A DNA stretch of 64,000 bases from positions 1 to 64,000 of the IMG/VR virus record IMGVR_UViG_3300021440_000017; one strand, given 5' to 3'. The stretch is from a virus. The notes beneath the pieces are model-generated. The model was not told where the DNA came from, did no database searches, and saw only the letters and a list, made by a program, of their open reading frames with translations. A program made the position numbers and the translations under genes. Position 1 is the stretch's first letter. Each line of letters begins with the position of its first letter. Shown one piece after another: positions 1 through 7,020 of this stretch.

Positions 1-164
1 GCGGGGGGAGGGGGCGGAGGTGGCGGCGGGGGTTTCGGGATCGGCTTCGAGCAGTCGCCGTTCGGATGTGCAGCGATCAGCGTGCCGTCTTTGCAGTACG
101 TGGCATGCGCGGTGCCCACGGACGCCATGAGCAGAGCGAGCGCCGCGAGTCTTTGTTTGTGCAT
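1..164 (-). CDS. Exported proline-rich protein, cut by the window edge
   Basis: Only the first 54 codons are inside the window; the gene continues beyond the left edge. It starts at ATG 164, with AGGAGG nine bases upstream. Residues 1-21 form a typical signal peptide: a positive start (HKQR), a hydrophobic core and an AHA cleavage site. A short segment with two cysteines follows, then an uninterrupted proline run just before the edge. This suggests an exported or cell-envelope protein with a proline-rich spacer. The function is unknown because the main domain lies outside the window. Confidence 0.7.
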   Translation of the reverse strand, partial: MHKQRLAALALLMASVGTAHATYCKDGTLIAAHPNGDCSKPIPKPPPPPPPPPP

Positions 165-204
165 GATGGGTTCCTCCTAGCAGTTGCCAGACAGTTGGAG
201 AACG

Positions 205-681
205 TCAGCCGAGCGCAGCTCCCTTGAGCTTTGCCATGGCGCGGACGCGGAAACGAACACCTGCGGGCTTGACCCACGCGGGTTTGGACGCAACGGCCTT
301 GACCTCGACGCCGCCGAAGCCCTTGACGAGTTGGCCCTTCTTGATGGCCGGCATCTTCTTCGCCGGAGTCCGCTTCAGCGTGATCTTCAGCAGACCCGGC
401 AGCAGGAACGTCTCGACGGACTTCGGCGCGAGCGAGCGCATCAGCAGCCGCTCTTGCGCGTTGAGGAACGCGACGACATCACGGCGCTCCCAGTCCAGTT
501 CGTCCACGTAGTGCTGGATCAACTGGCTCTTGTTCAGCAGCGTCTTCAACGGCTTGACCGCCTCGGTCGCTGCCTTCTTGGCGCGCTTGACGACGGTCTT
601 CACCTTCTTCACGGCGACACGTGCGGTAGCCTTGCTGGCGGTCTTGACCAGGGGCTTCGATTTGGCTTTCTTCTTCAACAT
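205..681 (-). CDS. HU-like DNA-binding protein with basic N-terminal tail
   Basis: 158 aa if started at ATG 681, which has AAGGA about eight bases upstream; an in-frame TTG at 696 lacks such a site. Residues 1-45 are almost only Lys, Ala, Val and Thr, a histone-tail-like extension. From about residue 48 (KSQLIQHYVDEL) the sequence follows the HU/IHF fold as found in proteobacterial HU proteins: a helical pair, then FLLPGLLKITLKRTPAKK, which matches the conserved TLPGLLKI-KRPARKA segment, and a basic end that would form the DNA-binding arms. The family bends and compacts DNA. Here it may coat phage DNA or act as a late-gene cofactor. The family call rests on motif recognition by eye. Confidence 0.72.
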   Translation of the reverse strand: MLKKKAKSKPLVKTASKATARVAVKKVKTVVKRAKKAATEAVKPLKTLLNKSQLIQHYVDELDWERRDVVAFLNAQERLLMRSLAPKSVETFLLPGLLKITLKRTPAKKMPAIKKGQLVKGFGGVEVKAVASKPAWVKPAGVRFRVRAMAKLKGAALG

Positions 682-706
682 GGGATGTTCCTTCAAGGAT
701 GGACGA

Positions 707-782
707 TGGTGCCGGCTGTCGGGATCGAACTGACGACCTTCCGCTTACAAGGCGGGTGCTCTACCAACTGAGCTAAGCCGGC
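707..782 (-). tRNA. tRNA-Thr (anticodon UGU)
   Basis: Read on the minus strand, the 76 bases fold into a full cloverleaf: acceptor stem GCCGGC paired with GCCGGC, D arm GCTC/GAGC, anticodon loop CTTGTAA giving anticodon TGT, a T arm with TTCGATCC, and an encoded CCA end. The sequence is close to bacterial tRNA-Thr(UGU). It is a single tRNA between the HU-like gene and an exonuclease gene. The outermost anticodon-stem pair is C-A rather than a Watson-Crick pair. The gap upstream (783-862) has a short GGCG/CGCC hairpin and no gene. Confidence 0.95.
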
Positions 783-862
783 GATGCACGAACTGTGCGA
801 TACGAAATTAGCTGGCGCAGCGCCAACCGTGTTTTACTCGTGTTTTCTCGTGGTTTGTCCTT

Positions 863-1477
863 TCAGGTACGTTGTTGGAGGAACCGGCCGAATGCTTGCA
901 GCGTCGCCAAGTTGTGCTGGACGTCCCGCGCTGCCGTGTGCGCAGCATCGTCAACGTCTCTGCCCGTACCCAGCGGGAGCTTGCGGTATAGCGTGCGCAG
1001 GTCCAGTTCGGCCTTATGCTTCCACAGGTCCTTCTTGGCAAGGAACTGGTCACTGAGGGTCGCCAACACCGAGTAGTCGAAGCTCGACTTGTTGATCCAC
1101 AGTTCGTCCAGCGGGAACGCCAGTTCACGAAGGTCCGCAAGCACCGAACCCGGCGGTGCGGCATCCGCGCAGTTGAGCCTTGCGTTCAGGTCTTCGTACT
1201 TGCCGAGGGCCCAGGTGACGGTGTTCGGGTCGATGAAGCGGCCTGCTGCCACCTGCGGCCAGATTTCGATGTGCCACAGCCACGTTTGCGCGCTGTGGGC
1301 CCTGTAGTAGGCGTCAACATCGGCGACGAGCAGCGCGACTTCGTACACCACCGCGTTGGGACGCACAGCGAGGGTTTCACAGTCCACGGTGCCGATCTTG
1401 AGCACGGTCTGCACGGGCTCCGTCTCGTAGACGACTCCCGGGTGATCCCCGTTCTTCAGCGTGATTGGCGTAACCAT
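863..1477 (-). CDS. DEDDh 3'-5' exonuclease (DexA/Rv2179c-like)
   Basis: 204 aa. The three exonuclease motifs can be seen: Exo I with D32 and E34 (TVDCETLA), Exo II with D134 (NKSSFDYSVL), and Exo III with H180 and D185 (HTAARD). This is the DEDDh metal-binding set. The segment VDCETLAVRPNAVVYEVALL resembles the Rv2179c and phage DexA type, in which the acidic pair is followed by a statement of substrate age or state. The family removes nucleotides from DNA or RNA 3' ends using two metal ions. Its ATG overlaps the stop of the upstream 39-residue gene (TGATG), so the two are probably translationally coupled. Substrate choice (DNA or RNA) cannot be told. Confidence 0.75.
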   Translation of the reverse strand: MVTPITLKNGDHPGVVYETEPVQTVLKIGTVDCETLAVRPNAVVYEVALLVADVDAYYRAHSAQTWLWHIEIWPQVAAGRFIDPNTVTWALGKYEDLNARLNCADAAPPGSVLADLRELAFPLDELWINKSSFDYSVLATLSDQFLAKKDLWKHKAELDLRTLYRKLPLGTGRDVDDAAHTAARDVQHNLATLQAFGRFLQQRT

Positions 1478-1596
1478 CAGCCGAACGCCTTGGGCAGCAG
1501 TTGGACCACGCGCATACCGAAGTACGCGATGCCGCCGAGGCAGAAGCCGACGGCGATAGCTTGACGCAGGGTCAAGCTCGAAAGGAAGCGTTTCAT
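1477..1596 (-). CDS. 39-residue single-pass membrane protein
   Basis: A small gene, ATG 1596 preceded by GGAGAACGT, ending in a TGA that overlaps the start of the exonuclease gene. It encodes a basic start (KRF), a hydrophobic stretch at residues 13-30 that is long enough to cross the membrane (IAVGFCLGGIAYFGMRVV), and a short C-terminus. The ribosome binding site, exact coupling to the next gene and membrane-like composition support a real gene despite its size. Function unknown. Confidence 0.6.
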   Translation of the reverse strand: MKRFLSSLTLRQAIAVGFCLGGIAYFGMRVVQLLPKAFG

Positions 1597-1613
1597 ACGT
1601 TCTCCAATGACGA

Positions 1614-1647
1614 ACGGGCCAGGGTCTGTCTTAGCACCCTGGCCCGT
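1614..1647. terminator. Perfect 12-bp inverted repeat between genes
   Basis: ACGGGCCAGGGT (1614-1625) and ACCCTGGCCCGT (1636-1647) are perfectly complementary around a 10-base loop. It sits between the stop of the 1657-2079 gene and the ribosome binding site of the 39-residue gene. The stem is strong but no T-run follows on either strand, so it may be a processing, attenuation or factor-dependent termination signal rather than a classical intrinsic terminator. Confidence 0.6.
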
Positions 1648-1656
1648 GGTTCTCGA

Positions 1657-2079
1657 TCAGCGCTTGCGCTTGCTCGCGGCCACCGGGATCGCCGCCGGCG
1701 ACGCGGCCGGCAGCACCGGCATCGGCGACGGTGCCGTGGTGGACACGGCTTTCGCCTTCTTGCCGGGTTTCGGCATCTTCACCTTGGCCTTGGCCGCGCG
1801 CTTCTCGTCACGCGCCTGCTTGTCCGCGATCTTGGCGCGCAGCCGGAGTTCGATGCGCGCGAGCGCTTCGCCGTGCAGGCTCCGCAGCAGCGAGTGCACG
1901 CCGGACTCGACGTCCTGGAGATTCATGGCTGCCATGGCCTTGTCCAGCGCTTCTTTCAGCTTCTCGACGGTCTTCGCGTCGTCGAACTTGGTGGCCTGCT
2001 TCTCCACGGTGGCCGCCGCTGTGCGCAGCGTCTTGACCATCGAGGCCAGCGTCTTCTTCATGTTCTTCGTCGTTGCCAT
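1657..2079 (-). CDS. Basic helical protein with Lys/Pro/Ala tail, unknown function
   Basis: 140 aa from ATG 2079, with AAGGA nine bases upstream; an ATG two codons earlier (2085) would sit too close to that site. Residues 1-95 look fully helical with repeated charged heptads (coiled-coil character: ATKFDDAKTVEKLKEALDKA). Residues 96-140 are rich in Lys, Pro and Ala and end in KRKR, much like a disordered nucleic-acid-binding tail. No family was recognised. The upstream gene's TGA overlaps the alternative first ATG. Confidence 0.7.
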   Translation of the reverse strand: MATTKNMKKTLASMVKTLRTAAATVEKQATKFDDAKTVEKLKEALDKAMAAMNLQDVESGVHSLLRSLHGEALARIELRLRAKIADKQARDEKRAAKAKVKMPKPGKKAKAVSTTAPSPMPVLPAASPAAIPVAASKRKR

Positions 2080-2084
2080 TGTCA

Positions 2085-2483
2085 TCAGTCCTTCTTGAGG
2101 TTTTCGCGGCTTTTGATCCCGGAGCCGCGAAATGCCGGGTTCTGGTACAGAAAGTGTCGCACTTCTGATCCCAGGTGAGCGAATGAGTTGCCTTCCACGT
2201 GGATGTGCAGCGTGCTGGTGTCTCGCACGATGGAGAGCCCGCTTCTGGTGTCCCACCGGTCCACGACGGTGATCGTCGAGAATTCGCCGAGGTCGGTGAG
2301 GTTGACGATGGCGTCGAGCACGGCGTTCACCGTGTAGAACCGGCGTACGCCTCGGTGAGCCAGATGTATGGGGACCGCGTTCACGGTCATGGCGTAGCGC
2401 ATGCCGTAGTCGAACTGCTTGGCGATCAGCAGCAGGCTGCCGACGATGATCGCGGCGTACCCGAGAATCAGATACCAAGGCAT
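2085..2483 (-). CDS. Membrane-anchored protein of unknown function
   Basis: 132 aa. ATG 2483 has GGAG seven bases upstream; a longer open frame extends to 2810 but its extra part lacks a start site and overlaps two other genes. Residues 2-21 are one membrane-spanning helix (WYLILGYAAIIVGSLLLIA). The rest is a soluble, beta-rich domain of about 105 residues. Orientation and function are unknown. The start lies inside the end of the gene at 2468-2698, as expected for a packed operon. Confidence 0.7.
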   Translation of the reverse strand: MPWYLILGYAAIIVGSLLLIAKQFDYGMRYAMTVNAVPIHLAHRGVRRFYTVNAVLDAIVNLTDLGEFSTITVVDRWDTRSGLSIVRDTSTLHIHVEGNSFAHLGSEVRHFLYQNPAFRGSGIKSRENLKKD

Positions 2484-2698
2484 GTTCGCACTCCGTTGCT
2501 GAGACACAGATAAACGATGGCGGCAACCAGCACGAGGTACACCGCGTAGGCGAGCCCCACGTGTACCGCCATCTGCTCGCGGTCCAGCGGCAGGATGGCC
2601 TTGCGACCGTACAGCGCAGCACGCCACACGGATACGAGGCGGAAGAGAAAGAACACGGCGATCAGCAACGCTGAGGCCCAGGTGAGAACTTGGTGCAT
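2468..2698 (-). CDS. Small two-helix membrane protein
   Basis: 76 aa from ATG 2698, with GAGG upstream. Two hydrophobic segments are visible: residues about 5-25 (LTWASALLIAVFFLFRLV) and about 50-68 (AYAVYLVLVAAIVYLCL). They are separated by a basic loop containing RKAILPLDREQ. It overlaps the 2085-2483 gene by 16 bases in another frame. No family was recognised. It could be an early membrane-acting phage protein, which is inference only. Confidence 0.65.
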   Translation of the reverse strand: MHQVLTWASALLIAVFFLFRLVSVWRAALYGRKAILPLDREQMAVHVGLAYAVYLVLVAAIVYLCLSNGVRTCLGI

Positions 2699-2898
2699 GT
2701 GACCCTCGAATGTGGAAGAGCCCGAGTCGGGTATTCCGATTCGGACATACGTTGATCGAAGCCGAACTTGACCCAGGGACTGGCGTCTTCGACTGCGGAA
2801 CACGCGGCATCGGACGCTTCCATGCTCACGCCCTGAGCGGCGCAGTACATGGCGGCGAGGGCGCGGCCCAACGCGACTTGCTGTTGCGGCGTCGCCAC
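2662..2898 (-). CDS. Hypothetical protein, 78 aa
   Basis: GTG start at 2898, with GGGGG eight bases upstream. The N-terminal half is helical (QQQVALGRALAAMYCAAQ) and the C-terminal part is polar with two cysteines. It overlaps the next gene's start by 37 bases, which is longer than the other overlaps in this operon, so the true 3' part may be under weak selection. It is accepted as a gene because it fills the only gap between two well-supported genes in the same direction. Confidence 0.5.
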   Translation of the reverse strand: MATPQQQVALGRALAAMYCAAQGVSMEASDAACSAVEDASPWVKFGFDQRMSESEYPTRALPHSRVTCTKFSPGPQRC

Positions 2899-2901
2899 CG
2901 C

Positions 2902-3309
2902 TCAGTCCCCCTTGGTTTCCAGTTCGACGGTGAACTGGAGTTCGCAGCCGCCCGTCTGCGACATCCGAGTGAAGAAGTCGCGGTCGGGCACCGCGCCCGC
3001 GATGAGCACGAGGGCTCGCTGGTGCATGGTGTCGGCCACGTCCTTGGAGACGACAGTGACGACGGAGGGCGCGTTCGTCGTGTGCACAGCCATCATGATC
3101 TGATGCGCCCGTCGCGCGTCCACGGCGAAGCACTCGTTCAGGACTTCCGTGACGAACCTCGGGTTCGTGGAGCCGTCGTTGTGCAGCAGCACTGCGTACA
3201 TGGGCGGCTTGGCCGGGGTTTCCTCGCGCACGGTGTCGAGTACCGGCGGACGGTCGATCACGGTGGTGTCACCGGGCACGGCGTTGCCGAAGATGCGTTC
3301 TGCGTTCAT
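2902..3309 (-). CDS. clpS: ClpS-like N-degron adaptor protein
   Basis: 135 aa from ATG 3309 with GAGG upstream. Residues 37-130 follow bacterial ClpS closely: MYAVLLHNDGSTNPRFVTEV matches the ClpS strand-loop-helix that starts YKVLLHNDDYTPMEFV. The pocket residues N44 and D45 and the later H76 keep exactly the 32-residue spacing of E. coli N34/D35/H66. ClpS captures proteins with bulky N-terminal residues and hands them to ClpA for degradation by ClpP. The position equal to the gate residue M40 is proline here (P50), so specificity may differ. An extra 36-residue N-terminal tail precedes the core; in known ClpS this tail controls delivery to ClpA. A phage copy could redirect or block host proteolysis. 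Confidence 0.85.
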   Translation of the reverse strand: MNAERIFGNAVPGDTTVIDRPPVLDTVREETPAKPPMYAVLLHNDGSTNPRFVTEVLNECFAVDARRAHQIMMAVHTTNAPSVVTVVSKDVADTMHQRALVLIAGAVPDRDFFTRMSQTGGCELQFTVELETKGD

Positions 3310-3317
3310 GATGATCC

Positions 3318-3557
3318 TCAATCGTTCTCGACCGTCAGGCCGAAGTGTTGAACAGTGTGACGAAAGTCCTTCTTGGAGCACCCGAGCAGAATGGCTCGGA
3401 GCACACGCTCTTGGTGCTCCATTTGGGCCTTCAGCTTCTCCAGTTCCCCGGCATGGTAGTCCGGGCACGAAGTCAGCAGGTGATCGACGATCGGCCCACG
3501 GTCGTCGAGGTCCACGCGGTTGTCGCCGCGCAGTGATCTGATTAGCGTTGTTGCCAT
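3318..3557 (-). CDS. Hypothetical helical protein, 79 aa
   Basis: ATG 3557; a GGTGAGG site lies unusually close (two bases). The protein begins with a basic stretch, then a helix-rich segment with heptad character at residues 36-60 (AGELEKLKAQMEHQERVLRA) and a C-terminal region with a single cysteine. It directly precedes the clpS gene (eight-base gap) and follows the 3562-4113 gene after four bases, so it belongs to the operon started by the promoter at 4187-4215. No known family. Confidence 0.65.
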   Translation of the reverse strand: MATTLIRSLRGDNRVDLDDRGPIVDHLLTSCPDYHAGELEKLKAQMEHQERVLRAILLGCSKKDFRHTVQHFGLTVEND

Positions 3558-3561
3558 GGCC

Positions 3562-4113
3562 TCACCATGTGGTTGAGACGAAGAACAGAATCTCGTCGGC
3601 GTACCGACGAAGACGAAAGCGAAAACCCGTAGCCAGCGGCGGCTCCCTTGGTGGCGGTTTGCCGCCGGCAGCTACGAGTTCGGCGTCGCGGCGTGCCTGC
3701 TCGGCGAGCTTGGTGTCAGCGGCAGCTTTCGCCACCAGGTCTTCCCACACCCAACACCCTTCGTGCGTGAACGGGAAGCTCCGTGGCGCACGGGTGATAC
3801 CAGTGACTTCGGTGAGCCCGTCCATCGCACGTTGCACGTCACGCTGCGTCAGCGCGTTGCGGTCGTACTTGATTTCCGCACTGTGCGTGCTCCCGGGTAT
3901 CACGCGGTTGTCGTTGTCGTACCGAGCCTGGAACCTTCGACGAATCGGTCGAACTCCGGTGCGGTGTCCGAGTCGTGCTTCGAGCACGGCGGTGACCTCC
4001 TCGACGGTCAACGGCTTTGCCATCGCCCGTACATCGTCAGCGGTCTTCGGCCTCGACGGCGGTACGTCGATCACCGGGCGTGGACCACTGTTCTTTCTTG
4101 TCAGCTTGCGCAT
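3562..4113 (-). CDS. First gene of a leader-controlled operon, unknown function
   Basis: 183 aa from ATG 4113 with a strong AAGGAG site seven bases upstream. The N-terminus is basic and proline-rich, then a mixed alpha/beta region (VEEVTAVLEARLGHRTGVRP), a helical charged segment and a basic C-terminus with FRFRLRRYADEIL. A single Trp-Trp pair (CWVWEDL) stands out. No family was recognised. Its main distinction is regulatory: it is the first gene after a promoter-plus-hairpin leader that recurs at three other operons in this window. Confidence 0.7.
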   Translation of the reverse strand: MRKLTRKNSGPRPVIDVPPSRPKTADDVRAMAKPLTVEEVTAVLEARLGHRTGVRPIRRRFQARYDNDNRVIPGSTHSAEIKYDRNALTQRDVQRAMDGLTEVTGITRAPRSFPFTHEGCWVWEDLVAKAAADTKLAEQARRDAELVAAGGKPPPREPPLATGFRFRLRRYADEILFFVSTTW

Positions 4114-4215
4114 GATTCTCCTTGTCGCTGGAATTTCCAAGTTGCATTGTCTTCCGGGTTTCCAGCATTGACCCGTCGGCAACCACAGTTTACCACAGTC
4201 CGGCTACCGTAGCAA
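4114..4215 (-). promoter_or_regulatory. Promoter and structured leader, copy 1
   Basis: Minus-strand promoter: -35 TTGCTA at 4210-4215, 17-base spacer ending in TGG, -10 TAAACT at 4187-4192. The leader contains a hairpin at 4127-4166 with stem GCTGGAA (4160-4166) and TTCCAGC (4127-4133); the loop begins ACCC and ends AACTTGGAAA. AAGGAG and the ATG of the 3562-4113 gene follow within 14 bases of the stem. Copies 2-4 keep the loop ends but have different, still-paired stems. The -35 lies inside the last codons of the upstream gene. Confidence 0.75.
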
Positions 4216-4803
4216 ACCGAACTTGGTGAGAATCGCCAGGGCTCTGCCGTAGTCACACCCGGTATCTGAGCGGAACGTCAGCAGGTAACGGTCGGATTCC
4301 GAAGCGCCCATGTTGAAGTCGTGGTACACGTCGGTGTTGAACAGGATCGCCCCGTCTTCCACGCAGAACGTCCGGGTGCATGCCGGCTCGCGTAGCCCCG
4401 GCGTGTTCAACTCCAGTTCACGGGAGACCACGAGGTCGCCACGCTTGAGGTTCACACGGGGCGCATCCGACATGGTGGCTTCGGCGTACCACGAGGTCCG
4501 GCAGTCGTTGACGGAGCCCGTGCTGAGCACGTAGTTGATGCCCATGCGGAGACTGCCGCCGTCTTTGTGCGGACGGTAGTAGTAGCCCGGCGAGGTCACG
4601 AACAACTGCACGAACTTCGGTACGAGTCCGAACTCCCGACCACCAGGGATCTCCGCGATCATCGCTGAGGCCACATCGTCCGGGTACGAGAACTTGCGGA
4701 AGCCCGGCCGTTCGTATTTCAACGTGCGAGGCCCAGCAGCGAGTTCACGGATCACGTGCTCTCGTTCATGGTGGAACACACGGTAGTATGAGTCAGAGGT
4801 CAT
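4204..4803 (-). CDS. 2OG-Fe(II) oxygenase-like protein
   Basis: 199 aa from ATG 4803 with AAGGAG upstream. The Fe(II) and 2-oxoglutarate ligands of a double-stranded beta-helix dioxygenase can be picked out: H79-x-D81 in YYYRPHKDGG, the distal H161 in NTDVYHDF, and R172 eleven residues later. The strand pattern around them (VQLFVTSPGYYY, INYVLSTG, GAILFNT, RYLLTFRS) fits the prolyl-hydroxylase/AspH-like fold. Such enzymes hydroxylate proteins, nucleic acids or small molecules. The substrate is unknown. It stands before promoter copy 1 and is the only oxygenase-like gene in the leftward half; three more lie in the rightward cluster. Confidence 0.65.
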   Translation of the reverse strand: MTSDSYYRVFHHEREHVIRELAAGPRTLKYERPGFRKFSYPDDVASAMIAEIPGGREFGLVPKFVQLFVTSPGYYYRPHKDGGSLRMGINYVLSTGSVNDCRTSWYAEATMSDAPRVNLKRGDLVVSRELELNTPGLREPACTRTFCVEDGAILFNTDVYHDFNMGASESDRYLLTFRSDTGCDYGRALAILTKFGLLR

Positions 4804-4812
4804 GATGTCTCC

Positions 4813-5124
4813 TTAAGCGATGCGTGCTCTGAACCAGGCCATCGCGTCTTTCATGTACTGCACACGAGCAGCACGAAGTTCCGGGTCGCCCCGGTCGGAC
4901 ACGTAGATCACAGGGCCGTTCTCCATTTCGATCTGCAACACGTGGATGCTGACACACAGCCACGAGAGGCCGAACAGGTAGCGTCCATCCGTGTACGTGC
5001 AGACTCGACCCTCTCTCCAGTACCGAAGCCCTCGGTACGCGGCCACGAGTTGTGCGCGCAGCACGCGCCAGGGCCGGATCATGTAGTAACCGTCCGGGAT
5101 CGCCGGTACGTGCTTCACTGCCAT
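4813..5124 (-). CDS. Hypothetical protein, 103 aa
   Basis: ATG 5124 preceded by GAGGAGCAACGT. Rich in aromatic residues and arginine (GYYMIRPWRVLRAQLVAAYR), with a central possible beta region (YLFGLSWLCVSIHVLQIEM) and a helical C-terminus. No family was recognised. It lies nine bases before the oxygenase-like gene, which suggests shared transcription and perhaps shared timing. Confidence 0.65.
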   Translation of the reverse strand: MAVKHVPAIPDGYYMIRPWRVLRAQLVAAYRGLRYWREGRVCTYTDGRYLFGLSWLCVSIHVLQIEMENGPVIYVSDRGDPELRAARVQYMKDAMAWFRARIA

Positions 5125-5134
5125 ACGTTGCTCC

Positions 5135-5464
5135 TCAGGTGATGACTGGAATCGGGTCGGCCTCTCGAATCTCGATGCGCACGACTTCGCGGATGGAAAC
5201 CCGCTCGCCTTGAATGCTCTTGCGCGTAGCCACCGAGAACCGACGCGAGAACGGCAGTTCCAGAGGCGTCCACGACTCGGCGGCGATGGCAGCCACCGTC
5301 TTGGGCAACAGCGTGGCGCACACTTTGGGGTGCACCGTTTTGAGCAACTCGTCCAGGGTGATGCCCCGGGGTCGCCTGTACTCCACCACCCGGGAATCGC
5401 TCTCGCCCTCTTCTTCGTCGCCGAAGACTACGCGGTCCACGTTCAGTTCGATGATGATGCGCAT
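5135..5464 (-). CDS. Hypothetical protein, 109 aa
   Basis: ATG 5464 with GGAGGG seven bases upstream. Opens with a beta strand (RIIIELNVDRVVF) followed by an acidic loop, a helical centre and a second charged beta region (RVSIREVVRIEIREADPI). Small alpha/beta protein, no recognisable motif. Two bases separate it from the upstream gene and ten from the downstream one. Confidence 0.65.
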   Translation of the reverse strand: MRIIIELNVDRVVFGDEEEGESDSRVVEYRRPRGITLDELLKTVHPKVCATLLPKTVAAIAAESWTPLELPFSRRFSVATRKSIQGERVSIREVVRIEIREADPIPVIT

Positions 5465-5466
5465 GT

Positions 5467-5928
5467 TCAGGCCCTCCGAGCCAGTTGGATTTCACGAGCG
5501 CGGTCAGCCACTCGCTTCTGCCTGAGCTTCAGAGCTTTGCGCTCCGCCGCGTCGAAGTCCTTGCGACGGAACTTGCCGAGCACGCCGACTCGGATGTGCA
5601 CTGGAGCCTGCTTGCGATGCACGCCGTGGACCACGAAATGAAAGCGTATGCCCTCGGGCGTCACGCGGTCCACGAGCGTGACGCCGGCGTCGGGCTTGCA
5701 CTTGCAGTCGTACACCGGACGGTGCTTCTCTGCGTGTGCGGTTGCCGCGTCGAATGCCGGTTGCACGCCTCCGTACTTGGAGTCCGAGAAGAAGGCGTTG
5801 TGCTCGGGTGCAGCCTTGAACCGGACTTGCCAGCCGTTGAACTTCTCGGAAGTCACGCGGCTGACGTTCGTTGGTATTGAGAACCATTCGCTGCCCACGC
5901 GGAGCTTGCGGTAACGAACGGCGATCAC
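5467..5928 (-). CDS. AP2-like DNA-binding protein (tentative)
   Basis: 153 aa from GTG 5928, which has GGAGG seven bases upstream and overlaps the stop of the preceding gene; the longer open frame lacks a better start. Residues about 25-75 (GWQVRFKAAPEHNAFFSDSKYGGV then a helix with AFDAATAHAEKHR) recall the AP2-type DNA-binding fold: three strands with GWxVR and FFSDSKYGG followed by an Ala-rich helix. The remainder is beta-rich then strongly basic (RKDFDAAERKALKLRQKR). AP2 domains in phages usually accompany homing endonucleases, but no HNH motif is visible. A regulatory or DNA-binding role is inference. Confidence 0.5.
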   Translation of the reverse strand: MIAVRYRKLRVGSEWFSIPTNVSRVTSEKFNGWQVRFKAAPEHNAFFSDSKYGGVQPAFDAATAHAEKHRPVYDCKCKPDAGVTLVDRVTPEGIRFHFVVHGVHRKQAPVHIRVGVLGKFRRKDFDAAERKALKLRQKRVADRAREIQLARRA

Positions 5929-6368
5929 AGCCAGGCCTCCGCCAGCGCCAGGGTTTCGTAGAGCGCGGGTATGCCCTTCTCGCCGGCGAACGCCGTGAAC
6001 GTCCTGCTGTTGGTGTCCACGCGGATGCTGATGTACCGCAGAGAGGCAGACGACGACGGCCACTGTTCCGTGCTGGACAGCCGGCGCACGACTTCCGCGA
6101 AGTGGTGCAGTAGGTCTAGGGGCAGCCAGCGATTATCCGAGGCTGCGATCTTCAGCGGAGCCAGCAGCGTTTGCAATTCGCAATCGTGCAACAGCCGTTG
6201 AAAGTCCCGCTCGGTCATGGCTTCTTCGAGCTTCGTCGCGGTGGTCACCGGGCTGCCATTGCGTAGCCCTTCGTAGTAAGCGTAGACCTCATCGCGGGTG
6301 CGTGTCTCGCCCTCGACCAGGTGGAAGTGCGACTCGACGAGAATCGCAATCGGATCAGCGTTTGCCAT
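5925..6368 (-). CDS. Hypothetical protein, 147 aa
   Basis: ATG 6368 with AAAGG upstream. N-terminal helical segment with HFHLVEGETRTRDEVYAYYE, a central helical region (ERDFQRLLHDCELQTLLAPL) and a C-terminal strand-rich part (LRYISIRVDTNSRTFTAF). Its TGA overlaps the GTG of the AP2-like gene. No family was recognised. Confidence 0.65.
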   Translation of the reverse strand: MANADPIAILVESHFHLVEGETRTRDEVYAYYEGLRNGSPVTTATKLEEAMTERDFQRLLHDCELQTLLAPLKIAASDNRWLPLDLLHHFAEVVRRLSSTEQWPSSSASLRYISIRVDTNSRTFTAFAGEKGIPALYETLALAEAWL

Positions 6369-6377
6369 GATGGCCTT

Positions 6378-6593
6378 TCAGCAAGAGAACAGGTAGTGGA
6401 AATTACCCGGATGGTCCGGGCACGGATGCGGGTTGGCCTCGCCGGAACGGAACGTCGCATCACTCGACGGCGCCCACTGCGACCTCACACCTGTCGGGTG
6501 CTCGGTGTTGAGCCGCACGGTGGCCTCTTCGGGTTTCAGACACGTGCACACGCTGGCGTAGCACAGCCCGACGGAGTACGCTTCAAACTCCAT
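6378..6593 (-). CDS. Cysteine-rich small protein, 71 aa
   Basis: ATG 6593 with GGAGGCGTTC upstream. It has six cysteines and three histidines in 71 residues, including CYASVCTC at 11-18 and an HPCPDH segment near residue 56, so metal binding is possible. The start lies 11 bases inside the end of the GNAT gene. No family was recognised. Confidence 0.6.
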   Translation of the reverse strand: MEFEAYSVGLCYASVCTCLKPEEATVRLNTEHPTGVRSQWAPSSDATFRSGEANPHPCPDHPGNFHYLFSC

Positions 6594-7020
6594 GAACGCC
6601 TCCGCAACGGTGGATCACGGAGTTCAGGAGCCCTGGCGCCGGCGTGAACCCATGCCGGACGTACCACGCACACAGTTCTTCCGTGCTCGGGTTCCCAACT
6701 CCGTAGCTGTTGATCGGACACCAAATGCCTGCGTTGTGCGCCGTGGCAAGTCCGATCACGGTGGTCAGCAGGTTCGAGCCGATGCCCTGACGGCGTGAGC
6801 CATGCGGTACGATGATCCGGTTGAAGAACCAGATGGGGCGGCTCCAGAACGGGTCTTCGAGGTCCAAGGGGAAGCCGAGTTCGGCATTCGATTGGTACAC
6901 GCGCGTGGCGTCTTCACGGCCCGTCGTGTACACCGTGAGGTCGGCCGACGCGATGTGCGCGACACCGACTTTGACGTACGCGGAGACGCTGCGGTCTACG
7001 ACAGAGGCGACGACTTTCAT
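6583..7020 (-). CDS. GNAT-family acetyltransferase-like protein
   Basis: 145 aa from ATG 7020. The acetyl-CoA-binding motif A of GNAT proteins is seen as NRIIVPHGSRRQGIGSNLL, with R77-Q-G-I-G81 as the pyrophosphate loop, followed by a helix and the motif B segment ending in WYVRHGFTPAPG. GNAT enzymes move acetyl groups from acetyl-CoA to amines on proteins, tRNA, antibiotics or small molecules. The substrate here is unknown. It overlaps the stop of the exported hydrolase gene. Confidence 0.75.
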   Translation of the reverse strand: MKVVASVVDRSVSAYVKVGVAHIASADLTVYTTGREDATRVYQSNAELGFPLDLEDPFWSRPIWFFNRIIVPHGSRRQGIGSNLLTTVIGLATAHNAGIWCPINSYGVGNPSTEELCAWYVRHGFTPAPGLLNSVIHRCGGVHGV

